NCBI RefSeq assembly: GCF_023507745.1
Contig: NZ_JALPZO010000111.1
Location: 1 to 56,334 of the forward strand
Length of the DNA: 56,334 nt
Direction: 5' to 3'
From: Vreelandella olivaria
GTDB lineage: Bacteria; Pseudomonadota; Gammaproteobacteria; Pseudomonadales; Halomonadaceae
Made by a program: the position numbers and the translations under genes. Below, piece after piece: positions 1 to 8,471 of this stretch. Under the pieces are notes generated by a model. It saw only the letters and a program-made list of their open reading frames with translations. It was not told where the DNA came from and did not search any database. Every line of letters begins with the position of its first letter. Positions within the stretch are counted from its first letter, which is position 1.

Positions 1-201
1 ATCCAGGGCGGCAAGGGAGTCCGCGACGGCCTCCTCCACCGGGCAGGAGCGGGACTTGAGCGCCACCACCACCGCATCCACCTCGCTCAGATCAACCGCT
101 GCCGGAGGCACACCCATCACCTGCAGGCAGCGCATGCCACTGCGCACCAGATTATTGGCGAGGTCGGTGGCCCCGGTGAAGTCGTCTGCAATGGCGCCTA
201 A
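1..201. repeat. Inverted repeat, left arm (otnK 5' end)
   Basis: Reverse complement of 56134-56334. I count five mismatches in 201 bases (window positions 1, 34, 100, 104, 141), about 97.5% identity. Similarity ends at 201/56134, just inside the two start codons. Position 1 is itself a mismatch, so the window ends exactly at a variant base in both copies. Confidence 0.95.
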
Positions 202-213
202 TACGATTGTCAT
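1..213 (-). CDS. otnK: Four-carbon acid sugar kinase (DUF1537/OtnK family), 5' part only
   Basis: Only the first 71 codons are in the window; the gene runs off the left edge. The N-terminus carries the nucleotide-binding stretch GAIADDFTGATDLANNLV typical of DUF1537 kinases, which phosphorylate 3-oxo-tetronates or threonate in four-carbon acid-sugar catabolism. The ATG at 213 follows a GGAA ribosome site, and the gene starts 22 nt after the tctA stop, so it is the last visible gene of a tctCBA-otnK operon. Transporter linkage suggests the imported solute is an acid sugar such as threonate or erythronate; this is inference. The first 201 bases of the window are almost identical, inverted, to the kinase start at the right end. 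The family is clear; the exact substrate is not. Confidence 0.85.
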   Translation of the reverse strand, partial: MTIVLGAIADDFTGATDLANNLVRSGMRCLQVMGVPPAAVDLSEVDAVVVALKSRSCPVEEAVADSLAALD

Positions 214-235
214 ACGTTACTTCCGTCGTCAGGGG

Positions 236-1726
236 TTAGGGCGTGGCGGCTTTCATACGCGCGCGTTTAATCAGCGGCGTGATCACCGTGACTGCCAGCA
301 GCAGGGCGGCGATAGCCAGTAGCGTGGCACTGATCGGGCGGGTGAAGAAGATGGAAATATCACCCTGGGACATCGATAGCGCACGGCGTAGTTCACTCTC
401 GGCAATGGGGCCGAGCACCAGGCCAAGAATGATCGACACCAGCGGGAATTTGAGTTTTTCCAGCAGGTAGCCCATCACACCAAAACCGAGCATTAGCCAC
501 ACATCAAACATGGAGTTGCATACTGAGTAGGTACCCACGATGCAGCACATGATGATGATGGGGCCAAGGGCCGAGTAGGGGACGTTCAGCAGCTTGGTAA
601 ACAGGGTGATAAACGGCTTGGAGAACAGCAGAATCATGAAATTGACGATGAACAAGCCTGCGAATACCGCATAGATCAGGCTGCTATGGGTCATCATAAA
701 CATCGGGCCAGGTTGCAGGCCGTGCATGATAAACGCGCCCAGAATCACCGCAGTGGTACCGCTTCCCGGTATTCCGAGGGCGAATAGCGGTACCAGGGCG
801 CCCATCGCAGCGGCGTTATTGGCGGACTCCGGCGCTGCGATACCTTCAGGTGCCCCTTTGCCAAATTTCTCAGGGTGTTTGGACCAGCGCACTGTTTCGC
901 TATAGCTCACCATCGCGGCAGTACTGGCGCCGATACCCGGCAAAATGCCGATGATGACGCCAATAATGGAAGAGCGCGTTAGCGTGGTGCCGATCTGGCG
1001 CAGGATGGGCAGGTCAAAAATTTTGACTTTTACTTTCTTGAGAGGTTGGTGGGTATCATGATCCAGGGAGCGCTTCATGACTTCAGAGACGGCAAAGAGA
1101 CCCACGATCATGGGGATCAGCCCTACGCCTTCCATCAGGTTCAGGTTATTGAAGGTATAGCGGCTTGTGCCGGTGAGTGGGTCGATACCGATCGAAGCAA
1201 TAAATAAACCCAGCGTGGCACCTATAAGACCATAAATCAGTCGCCCTCCCAGCGAGGCGACTACTGTCAAACCCAGTACTGCTAGGGCGAAATACTCAGG
1301 AGAAGAGAATCTCAGCGCTAGCTTGGCCAGCATGGGCGTAAAGATAATCAGTGTAATAGTGCCTACCAGCCCGCCAATCACCGAGCTAAGTATACCAATG
1401 CCCAGTGCTTTGCCGGCCTGACCCTGCTGGGTCATCGGATAGCCATCAAAAGCCGTCATTACCGCCTCTGGGGTCCCGGGGGCGCGGTAGAGAATGGCGG
1501 TAATCAAACCTGAGAAAACGGTCGCACCGTAAATGGCGGTTAACACCATAAAGGCGGTGGTCGGCTCCATGCCATATGTGACGGGCAGCAGAATGACCAC
1601 CAGAATAACGCCGCTGATACCGGGCAGGGCGCCACCGATAAAGCCAATAAAAACGGCAGAGGTAAGTAGTAGCAGGTTGAGTGGCTGCATCACCACGGCC
1701 AGCCCGCCTAGAAAGTTCTCTAGCAT
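236..1726 (-). CDS. tctA: Tripartite tricarboxylate transporter large permease (TctA family)
   Basis: 496-residue inner-membrane protein of the normal length for TctA (about 500). It has the family's many hydrophobic helices and glycine-rich repeats, such as [17 protein letters not shown] near residue 33 and [20 protein letters not shown] near the middle, the duplicated substrate-path motifs of the family. TctA forms the ion-driven channel that accepts solute from the periplasmic TctC protein. A GGAG site lies 8 nt upstream of the ATG. The gene follows tctB by 58 nt and precedes otnK by 22 nt, so the four are probably co-transcribed. The kinase suggests a sugar-acid rather than citrate as substrate. 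Confidence 0.92.
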   Translation of the reverse strand: MLENFLGGLAVVMQPLNLLLLTSAVFIGFIGGALPGISGVILVVILLPVTYGMEPTTAFMVLTAIYGATVFSGLITAILYRAPGTPEAVMTAFDGYPMTQQGQAGKALGIGILSSVIGGLVGTITLIIFTPMLAKLALRFSSPEYFALAVLGLTVVASLGGRLIYGLIGATLGLFIASIGIDPLTGTSRYTFNNLNLMEGVGLIPMIVGLFAVSEVMKRSLDHDTHQPLKKVKVKIFDLPILRQIGTTLTRSSIIGVIIGILPGIGASTAAMVSYSETVRWSKHPEKFGKGAPEGIAAPESANNAAAMGALVPLFALGIPGSGTTAVILGAFIMHGLQPGPMFMMTHSSLIYAVFAGLFIVNFMILLFSKPFITLFTKLLNVPYSALGPIIIMCCIVGTYSVCNSMFDVWLMLGFGVMGYLLEKLKFPLVSIILGLVLGPIAESELRRALSMSQGDISIFFTRPISATLLAIAALLLAVTVITPLIKRARMKAATP

Positions 1727-1784
1727 CGTTAACTCCTGAAGAGGAAGCAGTAACGGTTATCGGGATGCGTCATCATGGACGGAC

Positions 1785-2267
1785 TCATAGCGGAATACCG
1801 AGCAGCATGACGAAAACGCCCTGCATCAATACCGCAGCGACCACCACTGTGATCAGCACCGTGCGCCAGGAGTGCGCACCCAGCAGTAGTGTGCAGACGA
1901 AAGTGAACGTAATACTGGCGGGCAAAAATCCCACCAGACTGATAAGCCATGTATAGAGAACAGTGGTGGCGATCAGCCACCAGTGGCGGGTGGATGCGAA
2001 GGTGAGGCGTTGAGTGGTCTCCCCCTGGGGGCTGGGCGTAGCTTCCTGCTCGTCGTCATAGCGGGTGCCGCGTCGTGCATCACGCCAAGTGATCAGCAGC
2101 AGCGCACAGCCCAAACCAATCAGCGCGATTAATAGCGAGAGAGGCCAGACACGAGGGCCAATAAAGGTAGACACTTCCGCGGAACTGGGAAATTGCAGCG
2201 TGGGCACCAAACTGGCCAGTCCTAGCAACACCACCGCAATCGCGAAGAGAGAAATCCTGGCGTACAT
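1785..2267 (-). CDS. tctB: Tripartite tricarboxylate transporter small permease (TctB family)
   Basis: 160-residue protein with four predicted membrane helices: near the N-terminus (ISLFAIAVVLLGLASLV), around residues 35-55, and two after a polar loop rich in Asp/Glu. This matches TctB, the small poorly conserved subunit that accompanies TctA. I chose the ATG at 2267, with GGGG about 7 nt upstream, over an in-frame TTG two codons earlier that has no spacing for a ribosome site. It sits between tctC and tctA as in most TTT operons. Identification rests on topology and position as much as on sequence. Confidence 0.85.
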   Translation of the reverse strand: MYARISLFAIAVVLLGLASLVPTLQFPSSAEVSTFIGPRVWPLSLLIALIGLGCALLLITWRDARRGTRYDDEQEATPSPQGETTQRLTFASTRHWWLIATTVLYTWLISLVGFLPASITFTFVCTLLLGAHSWRTVLITVVVAAVLMQGVFVMLLGIPL

Positions 2268-2335
2268 GATCAACCCCGGAGGGAACGTGGCTGGGCCGCT
2301 TTAACGCAAAGAACCCATACCGGTGAGTATTGAAA

Positions 2336-2363
2336 GGCAGGCAATATGAGTTGCCTACCTGCC
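2336..2363 (-). other. Stem-loop between tctC and tctB
   Basis: AGGCAA (2339-2344) and TTGCCT (2351-2356) form a 6-bp stem with a 6-nt loop; the overlapping GGCAGG (2336-2341) and CCTGCC (2358-2363) offer an alternative pairing. No U tract follows on the minus strand. It may reduce read-through so that tctC is expressed more than tctBA, as is common after binding-protein genes. Confidence 0.35.
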
Positions 2364-2386
2364 CCTAGTGGTTTATTGGCTGCTTA

Positions 2387-3367
2387 TTATTCGTTACTTA
2401 ACAACCGAGAATAGAGTTGGTAGTTATTTTCCAGCCGTTGGCGGTACTCGCCGCTGCTCATCCAGCCCTCGCGATAGGTCAGGTTCACCCGCTCCGCGTA
2501 GGACTGGTAGTCTTCCGAGTCGAAAATGCCTTTCAGAACTTCCTCAAGGCGCTGGACGAGAGGAGCTGGTGTGTCTGCATGCACAAAAATTGCCCGATCA
2601 TTGCCATCGGTCAGGTCCCAGCCATGTTCTACCGTGGTGGGGACATCGGGAAAATCTTCCAGGCGCTCATCGCTGAACACTAAAACAGGCATCATTTGCC
2701 CAGCTTCGATGTAGCTCAAAAGGGGGCTCAGCGATGTGGTGGTGGCATCGATATTGTTGCCCAGCACATTGGCCGTGGCATTGCCGGTGCTATCGTAGGG
2801 AATAAAGCTCATGTCCAGGCCGGAAGCGTCGCGCAGTGAAAGAAACGCCACATGGTCTGGGCTGGCCGTGTGAGTGCCTCCCACCGTTACTTTCCCGGGG
2901 TTGGCCTGGGCGTACTCCAGGAAGGATTCAAAATCAGGGTAGCGTTCTGGGTTGACGAACAGTGCCATCACGTCCGACTGCATGCGTGCCACCGGCGTGA
3001 TCTGATCCAGGCCCACTGGATTTTGCCCTGCCGCCAAAGAGGTCACGTAAGTTGTAGAGGCAAAGTCCAGTGTATGGCCATCCGGCGCGCCAGTTGCAGT
3101 ACGCTGGTGGGCCAGGGCGCCAGAGGCGGACGGCAGGTTGATAACGGTGATGCGCGCACCGCCAAGGGCTTCTTCAAACATGGGGCGAACAACACGAGCA
3201 AAGTTGTCGACCCCGCCCCCGGCACCGGCGGCTACCAGAAATTGAATGGGTTGCGTTGGGTAGTTGGCTGCATCGTCCGCATGTGCCACACCAGCGGCGC
3301 TGAACAAGGCCACGCCGAATGCGGTCATTTTAAGAGCGTGCTGGGTGAGCAAGAGCTTGGTAAGCAT
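2387..3367 (-). CDS. tctC: TTT-family periplasmic solute-binding protein (Bug/TctC)
   Basis: 326 residues with a signal peptide of about 30 residues ending AGVAHA-DDA. The mature start YPTQPIQFLVAAGAGGGVDNFARVV is the classical Bug/TctC motif, in which the loop after the first strand binds a carboxylate. The C-terminal half has the usual VEHGWDL and PAPLVQRLEEVLKGIFDSEDY stretches. It delivers solute to TctAB. An AGGAG site lies 8 nt before the ATG. It is the first transporter gene after the SAF-domain oxidoreductase (81-nt gap) and probably shares its GntR-controlled promoter. Substrate is inferred as an acid sugar from the otnK neighbour. Confidence 0.92.
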   Translation of the reverse strand: MLTKLLLTQHALKMTAFGVALFSAAGVAHADDAANYPTQPIQFLVAAGAGGGVDNFARVVRPMFEEALGGARITVINLPSASGALAHQRTATGAPDGHTLDFASTTYVTSLAAGQNPVGLDQITPVARMQSDVMALFVNPERYPDFESFLEYAQANPGKVTVGGTHTASPDHVAFLSLRDASGLDMSFIPYDSTGNATANVLGNNIDATTTSLSPLLSYIEAGQMMPVLVFSDERLEDFPDVPTTVEHGWDLTDGNDRAIFVHADTPAPLVQRLEEVLKGIFDSEDYQSYAERVNLTYREGWMSSGEYRQRLENNYQLYSRLLSNE

Positions 3368-3448
3368 GGTGTTTCTCCTATCTGATTGTTATTGCATTGT
3401 TATTATCGCGCGTGATGCGCTTAGTGGGCCCATTGCCCTGGTGATTCC

Positions 3449-4873
3449 TTAGGCCAGCGTACTGGTGGTATCGACCTTGGTGGCCGGGTGGTGGTGCTGA
3501 AACAGCTCATCTTGCTTGATACGCAGCTGCTTCAGAGATGAATCAGGTAACGCAACATCCGCTAAGGTGATCGGCTGGTTCGGCTCAATATCGCGAATCA
3601 CGTCGGCGCCGGGAAGCAGATAAAACGGAACTTTTTCAGTTGGGGATAGCGGCGCAGCGGGATGAAGTTCCGGGCGTAACCCTTCGATATGCCGGTGATG
3701 TCCGCGCATCTCAAGACGCTGCCCTGCCTTGATGGTCTGTGTTGTTCGTGCCGTCAGATCAAATTTAGGGGTGGTGGCGTGCCCGCCTCCGGATGTCAGG
3801 CCATTGAGCACTACATCCAGTAAGGAAATCGGTGCCTCCAGGCCCAGCAAGTGGCGGGGCAGGTAAATCATGGCGCTATGCTCATTACGGCTCAGCACAT
3901 GGCCTTTATCCCGTAGCAGCGCCCATACATGGGGGTCTTCGCAACGTACGACAACAAATACGCCACCTGCAAAGCTCAACTCATCCGGGCGGCGTAAGCA
4001 GTTAAACACTTCCAAACGCCCTGGGCCTTGCAGGACACCCCCTTGCGGCTGAAGGTCCAGCAGAGTGGGGACTTCAGTGGTGCGCAGAATCATGGCGTGA
4101 AACTCAGGGCGATCCGGGCTGAGTCCGGTAGCGTTGGCCACGTTGACCATTTCGCATAGGTCGGGCACTGAAATTTGTGGGATGGCCGCGAGCAGCTTGC
4201 TGCGCGCTTCCACAACATCACGTTCGCGACCTACTGGTAATTCCCACAGCTCATCCAGGCCAGGGGCAGGAAAGGCTGTGCCATTGCAGGTAACCGTGGC
4301 GCTGGCCTCATCCCAAATAAAGTCATATTCGCTGCTTTTGCCCGCCGCAATGATTTCAAAGCCGAGGGTTTTGGCCCAGGTGAGCAAGCCGATCAAAAGG
4401 CTCGGCTGGTCGCCATCCAATGGCGTAAACAGGCGACCCTGCTGGTAGGCCAAACGGGTCAAATAAGGCCCAACCACTGATTCGGTTTCTTTGGTGGCAA
4501 TGCCTACATGCTTGTCGGCAAGCAGAGCTGCTTCGGCATAGCGCGCTCCCACGTCAGGAATACCGGTGGACTCCACCAGAATATCGAAAGGGAGCGCCTG
4601 AACGGTCTCAAAGGAGGCTGTGGCGATAAAAAGGCCATTTTGCCACGCTTGCTCCGCGTCTTTGCCTGAATGGCATACCATTATTTGCGTATCTGGAATA
4701 CCCGCGTGGTGCAGCGCCTCGGCGGCTTTTTCGGGGTTGATGTCGATCGCAATACGCGCAGAAAACCCTTTCATTTGTCGCGCCTGACGTAATACACCAC
4801 GCCCAAAGTCGCCAGCACCCGCGATGCAGGCCTCAACCACCCTGTCTGTTTCAAAATGTTGTAAGTAGTTCAT
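3449..4873 (-). CDS. Homoserine-dehydrogenase-like NAD(P) oxidoreductase with C-terminal SAF domain
   Basis: 474 residues. The N-terminal Rossmann fold has GAGDFGRGVLRQA at about residues 16-28, followed by an aspartate-rich nucleotide site (AIDINPEKA) and a lactate/homoserine-dehydrogenase-like core with the KETESVVGPYL and LDGDQPSLLIGLLTWAKTLGFEIIAAGK stretches. The last 110 residues (ARTTQTIKAGQRLEMRG through ITLADV) resemble an SAF domain, as in sialic-acid synthase and altronate dehydratase, where it binds anionic sugars. I chose ATG 4873 over TTG 4909 because AGGGA precedes it, though at a long 13-nt spacing. It heads the tctCBA-otnK unit and faces a GntR gene. An oxidation of the transported acid sugar is a reasonable guess; no function is established here. 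Confidence 0.7.
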   Translation of the reverse strand: MNYLQHFETDRVVEACIAGAGDFGRGVLRQARQMKGFSARIAIDINPEKAAEALHHAGIPDTQIMVCHSGKDAEQAWQNGLFIATASFETVQALPFDILVESTGIPDVGARYAEAALLADKHVGIATKETESVVGPYLTRLAYQQGRLFTPLDGDQPSLLIGLLTWAKTLGFEIIAAGKSSEYDFIWDEASATVTCNGTAFPAPGLDELWELPVGRERDVVEARSKLLAAIPQISVPDLCEMVNVANATGLSPDRPEFHAMILRTTEVPTLLDLQPQGGVLQGPGRLEVFNCLRRPDELSFAGGVFVVVRCEDPHVWALLRDKGHVLSRNEHSAMIYLPRHLLGLEAPISLLDVVLNGLTSGGGHATTPKFDLTARTTQTIKAGQRLEMRGHHRHIEGLRPELHPAAPLSPTEKVPFYLLPGADVIRDIEPNQPITLADVALPDSSLKQLRIKQDELFQHHHPATKVDTTSTLA

Positions 4874-4980
4874 AAGGTGTGGGTATTCCCTTTGCTGGAC
4901 GGTCTGCAACGGCGGACACGTAAAGTTGTGAACAGGCTGTTGTGATCAGAGATATGGTTTTTACTGTGTGTGAAATGTAG

Positions 4981-4990
4981 TGGTATACCA
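4981..4990. promoter_or_regulatory. GntR-type operator, perfect palindrome
   Basis: TGGTATACCA is a perfect 10-bp dyad in the 247-bp divergent promoter region between the SAF oxidoreductase and the GntR gene. FCD-type GntR regulators bind short dyads of this kind. Two further TGGTAT half-sites lie at 5023-5028 and 5033-5038. Confidence 0.65.
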
Positions 4991-5116
4991 TTTTGTGGGT
5001 CAATTGGTTGGCGGTAAGACTTTGGTATTGAATGGTATCCTTGCATGTTTATCTATTTGATATTTATGTATTTAAAAATAAGCGAAATATGCGATGTTAA
5101 TTTGAAAGGATGATTT

Positions 5117-5126
5117 TGGTATGCCA
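5117..5126. promoter_or_regulatory. GntR-type operator over the regulator's start codon
   Basis: TGGTATGCCA differs by one base from the perfect dyad at 4981-4990 and contains the ATG (5121-5123) of the GntR gene. A repressor bound here would block its own transcription. Confidence 0.6.
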
Positions 5127-5825
5127 TTCTTGGCATTCGCTTATTATGTGAATACGCCAATGCAAGAAGTCGCCCAGTCAAATCAGCCAGGTCTGGTAGA
5201 GAAAGTTGCGAACTACTTACGCGAACACATCGTGATGGATCACTTCCAGCCTGGGCAGCGCCTGCCCGAACGAACGCTGGCGGTCGAGTTGCAGGTGTCG
5301 CGTACGCCCTTACGGGAAGCGCTGAAGATTCTCGCCGCTGAGGGGCTGGTGGTTATTTCACCTAACCGTGGTGCGGTGGTGGCGGATGTCAGCCCCGCCG
5401 ATATGAAAGAGAAAGCGTATGTATTAAGCGTGCTGGAACAGGCCGCAGCAGAGCTAACCTGTGCCAATGCCAGTAATGATGATATTGCGGAGTTGCAGGC
5501 GCTTCATTATGAGATGAAAGCCTCCTTTTTAAGGCGCGATCGGCAAAACTACTTCCGCTTAAACCAGGATATCCACAACCGGATTGTGGCACTGTCTGGT
5601 AATGCCACGCTGATTGATATGCACGCAAACCTCAGCCGCCAGCTCTATCGCGTTCGTTACCTGTCGAATCAAAAAAATGAAAAATGGGCAACGGCCATGG
5701 AGGAGCATGAGGCGATTATGGCGGCGCTGGAGGCCAGGGATAGCGAGCGAGTGGGGCGCGAATTACGCAACCACCTCGGCAAAACCTGGGTCAAGTATGC
5801 CAATGGAGAGATTAAACAGCGTTGA
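5121..5825 (+). CDS. GntR-family transcriptional regulator, FadR/FCD subfamily
   Basis: 234 residues. The N-terminal winged helix (about residues 24-85) contains YLREHIVMDHFQPGQRLPERTLA and VSRTPLREALKILAAEGLV, the GntR signature. The C-terminal all-helical FCD effector domain (about 95-225) has the expected Asp/His metal-site residues, including LNQDIHNRIV. An AAGGA site lies 10 nt before the ATG. It is transcribed away from the SAF-oxidoreductase/tct/otnK operon and most likely represses that operon until the acid sugar or a derivative binds the FCD domain. TGGTAT dyads in the shared promoter, one over its own start, fit this. Confidence 0.88.
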   Translation: MPFLAFAYYVNTPMQEVAQSNQPGLVEKVANYLREHIVMDHFQPGQRLPERTLAVELQVSRTPLREALKILAAEGLVVISPNRGAVVADVSPADMKEKAYVLSVLEQAAAELTCANASNDDIAELQALHYEMKASFLRRDRQNYFRLNQDIHNRIVALSGNATLIDMHANLSRQLYRVRYLSNQKNEKWATAMEEHEAIMAALEARDSERVGRELRNHLGKTWVKYANGEIKQR

Positions 5826-5888
5826 TGGCGTCGCTCTTTTATAGCGGCTTGGCTAGGATAGAGGGCAAGCTTTCAAAAGAGATAGACC

Positions 5889-6794
5889 ATGGCAGCCACC
5901 CTTGAGCAGCGTGCTCTGAAAATATCCATTCTGGTCACCCTGGGGGTATCTACCCTGGGCATTGTCTTCGGCCTCTTATCGGGCTCTCGTTCTGTTCTTT
6001 TCGATGGTGTTTTTTCATCCATTGATGCCGCCATGTCGGGTCTGGCACTGGTGGTCGCGCGCCTGGTGGTGCGTGAAGCCAGCCAACGCTTTCAGCATGG
6101 CTACTGGCATCTGGAGCCGCTGGTAGCGGGCCTGAATGGCAGTATCCTGCTACTGCTCTGTTTTTACGCGTTTTTGAATGCTGTGCAGGGGCTGATGGAT
6201 GGTGGTAATGAGCTCGCATTCGGAATCGCCATTCTATATGCCGTTGTGGTCACGGCGGTATGTACTGCCATGGCTCTCTATCAGCGCAAATTAAATCGTC
6301 AGGTCGGCTCGGAACTGGTGCGAATTGATATGCATGGCTGGGTGATGGCGGCGTCAATTACCGCGGCATTGCTGCTGGCCTTTGCTGTGGCGTGGGTGAT
6401 GGAGAATACCGCCTATGCCCACTTAACACCTTATGTGGACTCCCTGCTGCTCGCGGTGCTGACACTCTGCCTGCTGCCTGTCCCCATCAGTATTGTGCGG
6501 CGCGCATTGCGGGATATCTTCCTGATTGCCCCCAGTGCTCTGGACAGTGAAGTGCATGCGGCAATGGCGCCGGTAATGAAACGGGAAGGTGTGCTGTCCT
6601 ATACCAGCCATGTGGCCAAAAGTGGGCGCGGCTATTTTATCGAGATTCATATTGTCACATCGCCTGATTTTGCCAGTGATCAAGGGGTGGCTGAGCTGGA
6701 TGTTATCCGCGACCAGATTGGCCAGGGGATCTCCATAGCGCCTGAGCACTGCTGGTTTACCGTTGCGTTCACAGCCGATGCACGCTGGGCCTGA
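5889..6794 (+). CDS. Cation diffusion facilitator family protein, divergent metal site
   Basis: 301 residues with about six membrane helices and a C-terminal cytoplasmic domain of about 90 residues, the layout of CDF transporters that export divalent metals by proton antiport. The family motif after TM2 is present in altered form, H70-GYWHLE76. Compared with E. coli YiiP, the TM2 pair (Asp45/Asp49) reads F42/D46 and the TM5 pair (His153/Asp157) reads H149/M153 by my by-eye alignment, so half of the usual four-residue site is missing; D39 might substitute. It stands alone after the GntR gene, 63 nt downstream. It may carry a different ion or have a reduced site. Confidence 0.8.
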   Translation: MAATLEQRALKISILVTLGVSTLGIVFGLLSGSRSVLFDGVFSSIDAAMSGLALVVARLVVREASQRFQHGYWHLEPLVAGLNGSILLLLCFYAFLNAVQGLMDGGNELAFGIAILYAVVVTAVCTAMALYQRKLNRQVGSELVRIDMHGWVMAASITAALLLAFAVAWVMENTAYAHLTPYVDSLLLAVLTLCLLPVPISIVRRALRDIFLIAPSALDSEVHAAMAPVMKREGVLSYTSHVAKSGRGYFIEIHIVTSPDFASDQGVAELDVIRDQIGQGISIAPEHCWFTVAFTADARWA

Positions 6795-6875
6795 CGTTGG
6801 TTCGCGCAATTGCGCGGTGTTGACCATACTGATCAGGCAAATTGCCCTAACAACTCACTCATGGATGATAATGCA

Positions 6876-7205
6876 ATGAGATACTCTCACCTGAGCCTGA
6901 CCGCTGTGTTGACTTCACTGCTGCTGGCAGGCTGCACCACGGCCTCCACCCCCAGTCATGATCCACAGGATAATTACCCCCAGGCCGACTATCGCTGTGA
7001 CGATGGTACGGAACTCACCGTGATTTTCGATCAGCAGGAAGATACCGCACTGGTCATGGTAGGGGGTGACACACTCCGGTTGGAAAGCCAGCGTCCGGCT
7101 TCGGGTATGTGGTATGCCTCGCCCAGGCATGAATTCCGCGGTAAAGGGGATGAGGCTACCTGGACGGTGGGACGCCGCGTGCCCACCGAATGCCGAGTGA
7201 TATAA
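6876..7205 (+). CDS. MliC-family lipoprotein (putative C-type lysozyme inhibitor)
   Basis: 109 residues. The signal peptide ends in the lipobox L17-A-G-C20, so this is a lipoprotein. The mature part has YRCDDGTELTVIFD, an internal strand pattern and the short acidic core typical of the MliC/COG3895 fold, which binds and blocks C-type lysozyme at the cell surface. It ends in a conserved late cysteine (ECRVI) that probably pairs with the first (YRCDD). I chose ATG 6876, which gives a normal signal peptide; upstream in-frame ATGs (6810, 6861) would add a polar extension. The function is inferred from the family. Confidence 0.75.
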   Translation: MRYSHLSLTAVLTSLLLAGCTTASTPSHDPQDNYPQADYRCDDGTELTVIFDQQEDTALVMVGGDTLRLESQRPASGMWYASPRHEFRGKGDEATWTVGRRVPTECRVI

Positions 7206-7214
7206 GCGTATTGT

Positions 7215-7949
7215 TTAGCATATGGCTCCCCCCGCCTGCAGGTGGCGTGCCATTGATGAGCGTAGCTTATAGCGTTCTCCGGGGTGAATCAGCCGGGCAT
7301 AGCTGATCAGGTTCTCACCGGACCATGTTCGCCGGGTCATGCTCAGGCACGGGCTGGTGGTATCAATCTCCAGGTGTGAGGCGGTGGTGGCATCCACCAG
7401 AACCGCCTCTACCACATGCTCAATATCGGTAATCGGGCAGGCGGCTACCAGTACCTCGTTGGGGGTATGCTGGGTAAAGTCTGTTGCCAGATAGTCGGGA
7501 ACCCAGCGTGGATTGACATAACGGTTCTCTAACTGAATGGGAATGGCGTTTTCGCAGTGAACAATCAAGGTATGGAACACCTGGGCGCCTAAGCGCACGC
7601 CCATATGCAGCGCTACCTCATCGTCGGCAGCCACGGATTCACTGTGAAGCACCTGGTTGCTATAGCGATGGCCGCGGTGACGCACTTCTTCGGCGATATT
7701 ATGCACATCCACCAGCGATGATTCCGCTTTGCGGTCGGTAACAAAGGTGCCCAACCCAGGGTGGCGAACCAGATAGCCCTGCTGCACAAGATCGCGAATG
7801 GCCTTGTTGGCCGTCATGCGGCTAACGCCGAAATCCTTTGCGAGTTGTTCTTCGGGTGGAATCTGATGATTGGCGAGCCACGTACCGTTGTGGATGTTTT
7901 CCAGCAGATGATGCTGGATCTGCAAATAGCGGGGAACGGCAGTGGCCAT
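7215..7949 (-). CDS. hutC: HutC-type histidine utilisation repressor (GntR/UTRA)
   Basis: 244 residues. The N-terminal GntR winged helix (about 5-70) holds VSRMTANKAIRDLVQQGYLVRHPGLGTFV. The UTRA effector domain (about 90-235) has the HutC-type sequences DVHNIAEEVRHRGHRYSNQV, FHTLIVHCENAIPIQLENRYVNP and RRTWSGENLISYARLIHPG; UTRA of HutC binds urocanate. Known HutC proteins repress hutUHIG and sometimes other nitrogen genes. No hut structural gene is in this window, so it is an orphan here. It overlaps nothing and is convergent with the MliC gene, 9 nt apart. Confidence 0.85.
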   Translation of the reverse strand: MATAVPRYLQIQHHLLENIHNGTWLANHQIPPEEQLAKDFGVSRMTANKAIRDLVQQGYLVRHPGLGTFVTDRKAESSLVDVHNIAEEVRHRGHRYSNQVLHSESVAADDEVALHMGVRLGAQVFHTLIVHCENAIPIQLENRYVNPRWVPDYLATDFTQHTPNEVLVAACPITDIEHVVEAVLVDATTASHLEIDTTSPCLSMTRRTWSGENLISYARLIHPGERYKLRSSMARHLQAGGAIC

Positions 7950-8030
7950 GCAGCGGTGTCTCTTTAGCTGAAATATCTATACACAGACTACCATACCCCG
8001 CTTCAAGGAGGGCAGCTGTTCGCCTGGGCG

Positions 8031-8444
8031 TTACTGGCGGGTCGTTGGCTCGGGACGTGTCGCCAGCCATAAGGCAACGGCAGCCAGCAGGGCAACAATG
8101 ACCCAGCGCAGCCAGCCTTGCCCCAAATGCCATAACAGCAGCATGGCACTGGCAAATATCATGCTGATTGCCACGTACTTCGCGCGGCGTGGAATGGCGC
8201 GCTCGGTTTCCCAGTTTTTGATCAGTGGCCCCACGTAGCGCCGCGAGCGTATCCACGCTTCGAACCTGGGTGAGCCCTTGGAGGCGCAGTAAACGGCAGC
8301 CAGCATAAACTCGGTGGTTGGCAGTAAGGGAAGAAAAATCCCGATAACGCCGATACCGAAGCTCAGTGCCGCAAGGGCTACCCAAAAGGCGCGTGCAAGC
8401 GGGCTACGGGCTGGTGATCGGTTTTTGGGTGGCGTCTCGCTCAT
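8031..8444 (-). CDS. YbaN-type inner-membrane protein (DUF454)
   Basis: 137 residues with membrane segments near residues 20-45 and 90-130. The first carries the DUF454 motif GIGVIGIFLPLLPTTEFMLAAVYCASKGSPRFEAW, followed by the conserved IKNWETERAIPRRAKY. The function of the family is unknown; it is often found near iron or porphyrin genes, which would fit the has operon just upstream on the same strand (27-nt gap). It could be the last gene of that transcript. Confidence 0.85.
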   Translation of the reverse strand: MSETPPKNRSPARSPLARAFWVALAALSFGIGVIGIFLPLLPTTEFMLAAVYCASKGSPRFEAWIRSRRYVGPLIKNWETERAIPRRAKYVAISMIFASAMLLLWHLGQGWLRWVIVALLAAVALWLATRPEPTTRQ

Positions 8445-8471
8445 GCTTCTGGCGTCTCAAGGTGGTGATGG

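Noticed and set aside
7950..8030. Possible HutC operator upstream of hutC
   Set aside because: No clear dyad like the known HutC site was found in the gap; nearby ATAC/TATA strings are too loose.
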